Positions 56,511-64,000 of a DNA stretch of 64,000 bases are shown piece by piece. Below the pieces are notes generated by a model. It saw nothing but the letters and a program-made list of their open reading frames with translations, was not told where the DNA came from and ran no database searches. The position numbers and the translations under genes are program-made. Where the stretch lies: the NCBI GenBank assembly GCA_017591395.1, contig WEDG01004025.1:62001-126000 (forward strand), given 5' to 3'. The DNA comes from Schistocephalus solidus (Eukaryota > Platyhelminthes > Cestoda > Diphyllobothriidea > Diphyllobothriidae). Each line of letters starts with the position of its first letter. Within the stretch, counting starts at the first letter, position 1.

Positions 56511-56702
56511 GTGAAAAGAGTCAGGCTGGTGTTGCTGGACCAAAGTGTTCAGGAATATATCATTTACGACCGGCAACTGGATCAGGGTTCGTGTTACTTC
56601 TCCCGCAGGATAGAAAATTTAAGGATTCACCACATAGTACTCCGGAGGCTGAAGAATCGACGTCTGTACCCGCGCACGAAGCCGAACACCAGGCCTAAGT
56701 GA
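56511..56702 (+). CDS. Possible small hypothetical ORF
   Basis: A 63-codon frame, basic and Arg-rich (SRRIENLRIHHIVLRRLKNR). It looks more protein-like than its neighbours but overlaps another open frame, and I do not recognise it. It lies 275 bp upstream of the small membrane protein and might be an unrelated relic. Confidence 0.15.
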   Translation: MKRVRLVLLDQSVQEYIIYDRQLDQGSCYFSRRIENLRIHHIVLRRLKNRRLYPRTKPNTRPK

Positions 56703-56976
56703 CATATCGATTGTTGCCGGCGTGCAATGCTAGCTGCTGCTGCCTACGACCTTATCGGCCAATCACGATGCCGGTAGGCTCTACCGCCAAGTGATTGGCC
56801 TTCCCAAGTCGCCGTGACCCTGCCACCGCCCGTCGAATTCTTGCGCGCGCTCTCTCTCTCCCACCCTGCCCCACTGTTTTCGCCGGCCACACAGTGACTA
56901 CGTTTTCGTTCCTCTGTTCTGTCCTCATTCCAAACTCGCATCATTTGTTAGGTCGATTGAAACGCGAGGGAAACAC

Positions 56977-57231
56977 ATGATGCGATTTTCGCTCGTTGTC
57001 GCAGTGGTTCTAGTGTCCCTGCTTGCTCAGAAAACTATCGGCGTCACCATACAGGAGGCCGAAGCCAGTGGACAGGAGGAGTATCTTATGTACTTCCGGG
57101 ATAACAACTTTAATGTGATCTACCACGCCGGCATCGCGCTCATCCTGCTGTACGTAATGCTTGGCACTCTTGTTAGCACGATTGCTCTGGTGACGCGATT
57201 TCTGGGTCACCATCGGCAGAAAATCATTTAG
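56977..57231 (+). CDS. Small secreted/single-pass membrane protein, copy 1
   Basis: 84 residues. It starts MMRFSLVV and has a hydrophobic signal peptide (residues 3 to about 22), a short polar segment (VTIQEAEASGQEEYLMYFRD), a conserved FNVIYHAGI step and one membrane helix (residues about 52-74). The tail is short and basic (GHHRQKII). The N-terminus would be outside and the tail cytosolic. The stop codon sits directly on a strong donor (TTTAG|GTGAGT), so an intron probably begins right after the stop. A clear paralogue starts at 63774. I do not recognise the family. The upstream 150 bp is GC-rich with a CTCTCTCTCTC pyrimidine tract and no TATA box. Confidence 0.65.
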   Translation: MMRFSLVVAVVLVSLLAQKTIGVTIQEAEASGQEEYLMYFRDNNFNVIYHAGIALILLYVMLGTLVSTIALVTRFLGHHRQKII

Positions 57232-57409
57232 GTGAGTGCGGTCTGCATGAAATTTCCGTCGTTCTTTGCTTGTCGTATGCCTCTGTCTTAGATTGCTCAC
57301 GCTTCCCCCCGCCCATACACCCGCCATCTAAAAGTCGTCAGGCTCACTGACGATAATTAATAAACCCAAAATGGCCATCTCAGTTTCCCCTGCCTTTGTT
57401 GGTACCATC

Positions 57410-57615
57410 ATCTCCGCATATATTACTATTCGCTATGCGACTGCTTGAGGGAGCTCTAGGTTGGGTCCCAGGGCAGAACAGGACGCGCACTTTCCATAAC
57501 CTGATCGGTGAGCGCTTATCTACCATGCATATGATTGGGTACAGTTAGGTGACGACAACTCATAAACCAGAAATTGCAATCTCAGTCTCTGTGTTGTCTG
57601 TGATGCTTACCCATT
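57410..57615 (-). repeat. SINE body fragment
   Basis: GAGCTCTAGGTTGGGTCCCA, then GGGCAGAACAGGACGCG and GATCGGTGAGCGC match the tails of the SINE at 28823-29100 (GGCAGAACGGGATGGACGCG). A GATTGGGTACAGTTAGGTGA stretch and a short TA run at the end follow. Confidence 0.5.
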
Positions 57616-57714
57616 ATATATATATATAGCACAAATATGTTGCTAAGAGTGCAACAGGCAAGACGCAGGCAGCTGTTTCACGGTCATTACCGATCATCAG
57701 TACATCATATGCCT

Positions 57715-57718
<4 letters not shown>

Positions 57719-57770
<52 letters not shown>
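57719..57770. repeat. TA dinucleotide microsatellite
   Basis: About 25 uninterrupted TA units, directly followed by the mirrored Penelope end. A shorter TA run lies at 57616-57629. The 58521-58530 flank on the other side is also TATATATAA. Confidence 0.95.
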
Positions 57771-57774
<4 letters not shown>

Positions 57775-57860
57775 GATATAGGAGAAAATACGGACCCCAG
57801 GTGTTGAAATGGAAGGAGAAGATAAGGCGATCTCTGGGGTAGAAGATTTACTTGTCTGAC

Positions 57861-57891
57861 GTTTCACACTCATACTCGAGCGCATCATCGG
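57861..57891 (-). ncRNA. Hammerhead-like core in left Penelope arm
   Basis: On the minus strand CCGATGA, a GCGCTC/GAGTGT stem with two G.U pairs, and GAAAC follow in hammerhead order, ending ACGTCAG. The conserved CUGAUGA reads CCGAUGA (U to C). Hammerhead ribozymes are known in the terminal repeats of Penelope-like elements. Activity is not established. Confidence 0.4.
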
Positions 57892-58084
57892 AGATAGAGC
57901 ATAGGGGGAACTACATGGTTTCAAAAGGTCTTTCGTGCTCACTTGTGATAGGTCTAGCCGCCTCGGTTCTCATTGGTCCTCCTCTCGTGCTTGACGGCCT
58001 CATAGGGCACTGGTAGGTCAATGCTGCGGTTGATAGAGTTGGCGTCTGACTGCCAAGCTTCGATGACTTCCCTCGCCAGTCTGT

Positions 58085-58420
58085 TTGCGGCTCGTTTGTC
58101 GACAAACGACTGAGTACGCGCATGCACGAGCACACTTTGGCCGAAAGGATATTCGATCACACGTCGCCATGCATAGTCTAGAAAACAACCACCGGTTCGA
58201 TTTTGACGGGGCTCAAGTGCTCGGCCGAGCCGAAAACAGACTGGCGAGGGAAGTCATCGAAGCTTGGCAGTCAGACGCCAACTCTATCAACCGCAGCATT
58301 GACCTACCAGTGCCCTATGAGGCCGTCAAGCACCATTGGCGCACGAGAGGAGGACAAATGAGAACCGAGGCGGCTAGACCTATCACAAGTGAGCACGAAA
58401 GACCTTTTGAAACCATGTAG
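58085..58420 (+). pseudogene. Penelope-like element C-terminal coding end
   Basis: A 111-codon frame. Its middle reads SHVAMHSLENNHRFDFDGAQ and then the conserved RAENRLAREVIEAWQSDANS and INRSIDLPVPYEAV, matching the region downstream of the GIY-YIG nuclease in Penelope-like proteins. The first 25 codons come from the spacer and are not family-like. No reverse transcriptase is present. Confidence 0.75.
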
Positions 58421-58439
58421 TTCCCCCTATGCTCTATCT

Positions 58440-58470
58440 CCGATGATGCGCTCGAGTGTGAGTATGAAAC
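58440..58470 (+). ncRNA. Hammerhead-like core in right Penelope arm
   Basis: Mirror copy of the motif at 57861-57891: CCGATGA (58440-58446), stem II GCGCTC with GAGTAT, then GAAAC (58466-58470) and GTCAG. The loop differs from the left copy by GAGTGT against GAGTAT. Confidence 0.4.
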
Positions 58471-58540
58471 GTCAGACAAGTAAATCTTCTACCCCAGAGA
58501 TCGCCTTATCTTCTCCTTCCATATATATAAAATAGTGGGA

Positions 58541-58783
58541 GGGGGTGGCTAGACAGTGAGATTCAACATGGCCCAGAAAAGATAAGCGGTCCTGGCTAAC
58601 ACCAAGCAGGCACGAGAATTCATTGAAGCTTGGCACTCCAACACAAACAGCATCAACCGCCATATCGATCTGGACTCTCAATACGAAGGCCTGCGTGCCC
58701 GGCTCACTGACTTGCGCCCACAACCTAACCAGGACCGCTAATCTTCTCTGGGCCATGTTGAATCTCACTGTCTAGCCACCCCC
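58541..58783 (+). mobile_element. Second Penelope-like 3' end in a 55-bp inverted repeat
   Basis: Inverted arms 58541-58597 and 58729-58783 (GGGTGGCTAGACAGTGAGAT, CATGGCCCAGA) flank a coding end. It starts LANTKQAREFIEAWHSNTNS, continues INRHIDLDSQYEGLRARL and stops at TAA 58739-58741. This is the same Penelope C-terminal signature as the neighbour, but from a different family. The layout, a coding end enclosed by inverted 3' flanks, repeats that of 57810-58521. Confidence 0.7.
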
Positions 58784-58784
58784 T

Positions 58785-59125
58785 GCCCTGACATGGCAAA
58801 CAACAGTTGAGACTATTAACACCTCCAACATCGGTGCACTTACCTTGTCCCCATCCCGCATCGACGACCATTATGTTTACCGTCTGCAGTCGCATTCAGT
58901 TACCATCCCCTTCGCCTCCGACACAGGGGAGCCCCTAACAGCCCCCTAACCGGCTCCAATCCAATTATGTGGCCATTCCTCACACCCCAGTTGGTTGTCT
59001 GTCCTTGTCTGTCCTGTAGCACAAACTGGTCATCTGACCAACTTGAAAATTCACGAGTAAAACTCGATATATATACGAGAAGACTAGGTGATATCGGGAA
59101 CTATAGTTGTATTATCCTGACGTTT
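58785..59125. other. Pyrimidine-rich intergenic sequence
   Basis: No gene or repeat recognised. Confidence 0.35.
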
Positions 59126-59129
59126 CTAA

Positions 59130-59245
59130 AGAAGACCAGCTTCCGATGTCGGAACAAGGATTCAAATCTCGGGTAATCCTCGCCAGATGACTGAGATAGC
59201 TAATATACCAGAAAGGGTTATTGTAGTCTCCCTTGTTTTTGTTAT
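59130..59245 (+). repeat. SINE fragment
   Basis: GGATTCAAATCTCGGG (degenerate B-box) is followed by CCAGATGACTGAGATAGC and the CAGAAAGGGTTATTGTAGTCTCCCTTG tail phrase seen in the other SINEs. Confidence 0.5.
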
Positions 59246-59839
59246 CCTTCCTTTCTGTGAAGTTAATGAAATGTTTACCGAAATCTTTATACCGTTATGA
59301 GTACTAAGTGATTTGTAGAATAATCATCACAGATCATGATTTCAAATTACTTTGTAAAATAGCGAAATGGCTTTCTGCCAAGAATCGTTCGAACCTTCTC
59401 TGCTAATGAACCTCGAGAGCAGCATAAACGCTTGACTGATATACTTGGGATGAATCTGAAAAACTTGGTTAGAAAGGTGTCCACAAATTTACTTTCCACA
59501 ACATAGTTTGGACAATGTCATACCTTCTTAAAATTATACGATTGAAAGCTCATAGCCCGGCTGAGAGGCTGAGAGCGAAAATATGTTACTGGACACAAAT
59601 GAGAAGGTAAGGCTATCAGAAGAACTGCCACGATTACGCGACGAGCAGGGCCTTAAGCTGCGCTTAGAAGCCCCAATGAACAAGTCTTCTAAGCCCGCTT
59701 TGACTGGCTCTGTTTAGTGTGTTCTTGTCAATGTTCCCTTTTTAGATCCTTGGCTGATGCCCTGTTTAAAGTCCTTATGGCAGCCCAAGTAGATTGTTCG
59801 CTAGCTGAAAACTTTTCAGTGTCAGCTTTTACTGACTTT

Positions 59840-60005
59840 AAGTAATCGACAGTTCGACCGTCCGTTTCGACGAGGTCTACCGTATGCCCCACAGCATGGC
59901 GACGCAGGGATGGCGACTTGCGTTTGAATTAGATTATAGTGTTAGTGGACTTTCAATGCATCTACCTCACCCCCTCCTCCTCCTCCTCCTACTCCACCTG
60001 CTTTT
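59840..60005 (-). repeat. R4 repeat fragment
   Basis: Matches 37150-37300: GACAGTTCGACCGTC, TCGACGAGGTCTACCGTATG and GCGACTTGCG.(T/G)TGAATTAG, ending in CCTCCTCCTCCTCC. Confidence 0.65.
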
Positions 60006-60009
60006 TGAG

Positions 60010-60700
60010 CAATAACAGCAGCTTAGGCTGCATATAGCCTTTCTTTTTGCCTTTTAACCGAGAGGTGCCATCTCGTTGCTGGAGGATCATTAAAGGCGAT
60101 TTTGTTGTACTAAAAATGTAAATTCATACAAAATGTGCACTTAAAAGTTTTAAGTAGGTGTACAGATAGCAGGTTCATCTGACCCCACCCTGTCGAACTT
60201 TTAAAGATTCATTTTGCGACGCTCCTTGGGAATGTCATACCAGACCGAATTTTGAAGATGCTAACCAATGCACCAGTTTAAATGACGTCAACATGACTAC
60301 CGCCTTCCCTCTTATTCAAAATACGTGTCATGCCCTCGAGACAAGAAGTGCTAGCAACAGAGGCCCTCATAAACCAGAGTCCTAGGGGCTAGCTAACGTG
60401 CCGCAAGATCTGTGCTGTGTGCACTGCCTAAAGGCAAAAAAGTTCTTTTGCAGACGATGAAAAGATTATGCTCACTCAGCTGGAAAAGGTCTGCCCTCCC
60501 TCAGGCAAGCATTTGGCCTGTTATCTACCACGGTTCTCTACAGTCTGCACTCGAGACGCTATTCACACAACAAGACCCACAGAATAGTAGTCGAACTACA
60601 AGTAGGTCCGTCTTTTTTTATTCTCCTCCTTCTCCTCAGAGAAGGTGAATTATAAGTCGCACAACTGGCAAGCAGATTTATAAGGCCAGTGGTTCTATTC
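60010..60700. other. Intergenic, no gene seen
   Basis: Nothing recognised apart from a short pyrimidine tract at 60613-60640. Confidence 0.35.
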
Positions 60701-60707
60701 TGTTTGT

Positions 60708-60775
60708 TCGCTGGTTGGTTGGTTGGTTGCTGGTTGGTTGGTTGGTTGGTTAGTTTGGTTGCAGGTTGGGTGCGT
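60708..60775. repeat. TTGG tetranucleotide microsatellite
   Basis: About twelve GGTT units with a few interruptions. Confidence 0.9.
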
Positions 60776-61441
60776 TTGGTATTGCCGCAGTGACAGTCAG
60801 TATTCCTGGAACTCTAGACAGCTTGTTATTTCTTTTGAAGCAGTGGCCAATGTGGGCTCACAGACAAGGAGGTAAATAGGGCGAGGTAAAACGCGGGAAT
60901 AGGAAGCCGCTTCTCCAGGTAACACCGGTGACCTTGCGTAGCTGCTCGCGTGTCCTAACTCGAACCATGATATTACCCCTTACCCGAATTTTGACCCTAA
61001 ACACTAAAAATACTCTCTCTTTCCCTGGAATTAAGCGCATGGCCACTGGTATTACATGGTATTCTCCTATTCTCGTGTGTTACTGAGTGAACGCTTCTCG
61101 GTTTGAGGTTAACTGATACACCAGATTGGCAGCACAGGTAATAAATAAAAGCCCAGACACGTGTTTCGCCGATATTCTGCCGTTGCATGACACACTGGCG
61201 AGGCCTTCGGCTTTCTGGTAAATACTCCGGCTTATAAATTGCCGCTTTTTAATTTCTGCAGAACTTAATCGCTAACTCGGATTAAATCAGTTTAGATGAA
61301 AATTTATAGGCGTAGACCGTCAGTTGATAAGACCATTTGGACATTCATTGACGAACGCTCACGGATATGTAGCGGAACTCTCTAGTCCTATTCTGCCCTG
61401 GGGGCTCATTCTCAAGCCTCGTCAGCAGCCGCATAGCGACC

Positions 61442-61513
61442 AGTAGTAGTAGTAGTAGTATTATAAGTAGTATTAGTAGTAGTAGTAGTATAAGTAGTTG
61501 AAGTAGTAGTAGA
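61442..61513. repeat. AGT trinucleotide microsatellite
   Basis: About 20 interrupted GTA/AGT units between R5 copies. Confidence 0.9.
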
Positions 61514-61883
61514 GGCAAATTAAAAATGCCGATAAAGACGAGGGAGACTGTCTCCCTTGTCTTTGTCGGCATTGTTAATAAATATTTGGGCTAACTTCTA
61601 TCAGCCAGAGTGGTATAATCGCGTAGTATTCATTAAACTGCAGACTGCCAGTAGTATATATAGGGGTTACAGGCGACACCACACTGACGGCACAGGTACC
61701 AACTAAAAGCCTCAAAAATTAATTTGTAACCTGGATCAGATCAGTTTATTCAAGGGAATATAGGCGCAGACCGAAACTTGATATTAATTATCGGGCGGAA
61801 GTCCATCTGCCACTGCGGGATAACCGCGTAATATCCATAGGCAGTAAGTAGTATAACTTATGAAATTCTTCACCATACTCACA

Positions 61884-61990
61884 GCACAGGTATACTAGTT
61901 AAAAGCCCAAACATACCTGTTGCGCCGATATTCTTCCGCCAAATGACACAGTTGCGAGGGGTCCGGCTCATCAGCGGGTCCCCCAGCATT
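61884..61990 (-). ncRNA. Hammerhead-like motif, R5 copy C
   Basis: On the minus strand: CTGATGAG (61974-61967), stem II strand CCGG, a 25-base arm, stem II strand CGGC, GCAAC in place of GAAAC, then a 7-bp helix III (CAGGTAT at 61919-61913 with ATACCTG at 61892-61886). The base after helix III would be TG, which does not fit the NUH cleavage rule. A damaged or alternative hammerhead is the likeliest reading. Confidence 0.35.
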
Positions 61991-62774
61991 CCCTGTGTGC
62001 TTTCTGTACTCCAGTTTTTCAATTACTGTTTAATAATTTCCTCAGAAACTTTTCGCTAACTTGGAGGACTGACGTCTGAACTACCGTTTATAGGCGTAGA
62101 TCGAAATTTGATACGATTATTTGGGCCGAAGTCCATCAGCCACAGCGAGATAACCATGTGATATTCATTAAACTACCAACGGCCAGCCAGTAGTATTTAC
62201 TGAGGATACATGATAAACTACGCCAGCAGCACAAATTCAAGCTAAAAGCCCATACATTTGATTCGCTGAGGGACCCACACGTGATAACTTCGGAAAAAAT
62301 ATAATTTTCATCGAAATGGCAAAAATTGATATAGTATTTAAACAAAATTTAAGTTGGAGATAAACTGTTAACATTTTCGTCACTGTTCTTAAAAAATATG
62401 AGATAGAAGAGGCTTACCGACTTTAGACCATTCAGAGAATTTCTCAACGGAATGTCATGACGAATAAGTATTTCCGTTGGATTTCGTGCCGGTGTTAGAA
62501 ATGGTTTCCTTGATCTACGTTGTTGTTTCAGAAACTTGCTTGGTTTCTATTCCGAATAATTTCAGATTAGCCCGACGGTTAAATACCGCAAAGTGACTAC
62601 TAAACTAGCAACCTATTTTTCTGTCGGCAACGACAGGGGTTAGTAATAAATTCTTTTAACCGGTTTCCAAAACGTCCCTGCACATTGACGTACAGGGATT
62701 AATTTCTGAGGAGATACAAAATCCAAAATTCTCCAACTGGAGTATCTACTAGAAAGCACACGGGGCCTGCTAGG

Positions 62775-62870
62775 GGACCCACTGATGAGTCGAATCCATC
62801 ACAGCTGTGTCATGCGGCGGCAGGATATCGACGAAACAGGTATCAGGATTTTTAACTAGTACCTGCGCTG
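62775..62870 (+). ncRNA. Hammerhead-like motif, R5 copy E
   Basis: CTGATGAG (62782-62789), stem II GTCGA with TCGAC plus ATCC with GGAT across one bulged A, GAAAC (62833-62837), then helix III CAGGTA (62837-62842) with TACCTG (62860-62865). The invariant core bases of a hammerhead are all present. The cleavage-side strand reads CGC instead of NUH, and helix I does not pair convincingly. Confidence 0.4.
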
Positions 62871-63005
62871 CCAGTATGATGTATCATGCAAACTTAAAAT
62901 ATACTACTGCTGCCCAAATATTCATAGCGAATTTCGGTCTGCGTGTATAAACTTTAGTTCAGACTACTTTACTCCAACTTGGAGAGTATTTGCTGAGGAA
63001 ATGAA

Positions 63006-63715
63006 AATCAATACTTCCCAGTTCACCCATCTTTATCCTAATTGTGCCCATGATTAAATGCGTCTGTCGTCGTGGCAGGACTTTTAGTTTGCAGCTTTTT
63101 AGTTGATCGAGTAAGCTGGTGTTTTTCCTAACCCCTTCAGACGGTCACTTCGCCGGTGTTCAGGGCACATGGGCTCCCGAATGGTGCTTAGATTGTTGAA
63201 AATGTGCAAATGCTATAAAAGGCAGCTACTGTAATGTATTGTAGAGATCAGTATTCTCACCAGCCTGCCTTAACTGCTCTTTTACAGAAAAAAGTAACAG
63301 GGTGGTAAGAGGTGTCAAACGTAGGGATCTAGCTCAAATCAAGGAACCCAAAAGCAGATAGGTGTGTGACTATCGATCGGCGCCCTCCCCCTATATTTAC
63401 AAGCAAAACGGCCTGCCTGGAATCAGCATCTATGCAGTTCTGTCTGCAGTCTGAAGAAGACGAGAATTTCGTCAATGTGTAACCGTTTTCTCTGGTGTAG
63501 CATGAGCATCATGACCTCTGCTGCAGGTTACGCCAAGTACACTGTGGTGAGTGGTCAGCAGCATCGTCGTAAGCAGTTTACGCGCATGCTGCTATAAACA
63601 AGGGCCTAACCGAGCACCAGTAAAGTCCTCAAAAGTCAGATGCGATCATCTCCCTTCTGTGAAATCAAGCCACCGCCACCGTTGCCACCGCCTCCTCCAA
63701 TCATGTTTCTCTAAT
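63006..63715. other. Upstream region of second small membrane protein
   Basis: No gene recognised. It contains CT-rich and CCGCCACC-rich stretches near 63670-63700. Confidence 0.4.
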
Positions 63716-63716
63716 C

Positions 63717-63760
63717 CCACCTATATATAGTTAGCAATCTCAGTAAAGGACTGGGTTTTG
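63717..63760 (+). promoter_or_regulatory. TATA-box core promoter
   Basis: TATATATAG at 63722-63730 lies 44 bp upstream of the ATG at 63774. A transcription start about 25-30 bp downstream of the box would leave a very short 5' UTR of around 20 bases. Confidence 0.5.
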
Positions 63761-63773
63761 CTTAGACGACAAC

Positions 63774-64000
63774 ATGACTGCTGTCACGCTCGGCGTCTGG
63801 TGCTGCATCATCATTGCCACTTCAGTCTCGGCTTTGAGTCTGCAGGAGGGACTAAAGGACCCACAGAAGTACATCTTCTACGATCAGAAACCCTTCAATG
63901 TGGGTATTCAGGCCGGAATCACTTTCGTCTGCGTCTACGGCATCCTGCTGACTTTTACGACAATGTTGGCCCTGGTGGCGCGACACCTACTTCGATTAGG
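63774..64000 (+). CDS. Small secreted/single-pass membrane protein, copy 2 (runs off window)
   Basis: An open frame of 75 codons to the window end. The signal peptide is MTAVTLGVWCCIIIATSVSA, followed by LSLQEGLKDPQKYIFYDQKP. The shared FNVGIQAGI step comes next, then a membrane helix and a basic ARHLLRLG tail. Against the 56977 protein, positions line up without large gaps (TIQEAE with SLQEGL, EEYLMYF with QKYIFYD, FNVIYHAGI with FNVGIQAGI, STIALVTRFL with TMLALVARHL). This is a clear tandem paralogue about 6.5 kb away on the same strand. The function is unknown. The copy has a TATA box, unlike copy 1. Confidence 0.65.
   Translation, partial: MTAVTLGVWCCIIIATSVSALSLQEGLKDPQKYIFYDQKPFNVGIQAGITFVCVYGILLTFTTMLALVARHLLRL

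Larger units (their letters stand above)
57810..58521. mobile_element. Penelope-like element: mirrored 3' ends
   Basis: Two arms (57810-58094 and 58226-58521) are inverted copies of one Penelope 3' region around a 131-bp centre. The plus-strand arm holds the coding end, with HSLENNHRFDFDGAQVLGRA then AREVIEAWQSDANSINRSID, the hallmark of the C-terminal region after the GIY-YIG endonuclease, ending at 58420. The minus-strand arm repeats the same coding end. The right arm has an 11-base insertion near 58335. Penelope-like elements are known to sit with inverted or tandem terminal copies. Confidence 0.75.
61105..63005 (-). repeat. R5 repeat family, five partial copies
   Basis: Units of about 330 bp occur at 61105-61340, 61575-61790, 61795-62125 and 62125-62290 (minus orientation) and 62690-63005 (plus orientation). 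Shared words, read in the minus orientation, are CACCTGTGCTGCC-like, GGGCTTTTA, ATATCGGCGAAAC, GTGTCAT and GAAAGC. In the plus-strand text AGTATTCATTAAACT and AGGCGTAGACCG mark unit joints. Only two units (61795-62125 and 62690-63005) keep the CTGATGAG core. Confidence 0.75.

Noticed and set aside
62782..62800. Pol III B-box reading (GAGTCGAATCC) instead of a hammerhead core
   Set aside because: Two consensus bases are wrong, it degrades further in the other copy, and no A-box is found upstream. The paired helix II explains the conservation better.

Overview
The window is nuclear DNA of an animal with compact coding sequence, most likely a flatworm and probably a diphyllobothriidean tapeworm (Spirometra/Schistocephalus group). 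Three things point that way: GT-AG introns of only 34-45 bp, dense tRNA-derived SINEs, and an RTE-type LINE whose reverse transcriptase ends in a string of C2H2 zinc fingers, which I recall from these tapeworms. The order-level call is inference. There are no bacterial genes, rRNAs or CRISPR arrays.

Layout. 1-12.9 kb is gene-poor, with old SINEs, diverged direct repeats and one decayed RTE zinc-finger relic. 12.9-17.25 kb is a CR1-like LINE on the minus strand. 17.4-25.25 kb is a cluster of at least four copies of one DNA transposon family whose ends read CCCTAATA. One copy is nested inside another, one is a nearly full two-gene element (20468-24402), and one is a short deletion derivative in inverted orientation. 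25.3-31.9 kb holds a terminal exon of an unassigned membrane protein on the minus strand, two LINE pieces and two SINEs.

31.9-53.8 kb is the one clear conserved host gene: an ICA1 (ICA69) orthologue on the plus strand. It can be assembled into 13 exons that join in frame to 536 codons. One intron is 16.1 kb and stuffed with LINEs and tandem repeats, including the RTE with zinc fingers at 38.7-43.2 kb. One intron appears to use a GC donor.

53.8-64 kb carries two paralogous small secreted or single-pass membrane proteins (56977-57231, and 63774 running off the window). Between them lie mirrored 3' ends of two Penelope-like elements and a diverged repeat family at 61.1-63.0 kb. Two of its copies carry a hammerhead-ribozyme-like core with a compensatory base-pair change.

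Most promising for follow-up: the CCCTAATA two-gene transposon family, whose seven-exon partner gene is intact beside a damaged transposase; the hammerhead-like repeats; the mirrored Penelope ends; and the small membrane-protein pair.
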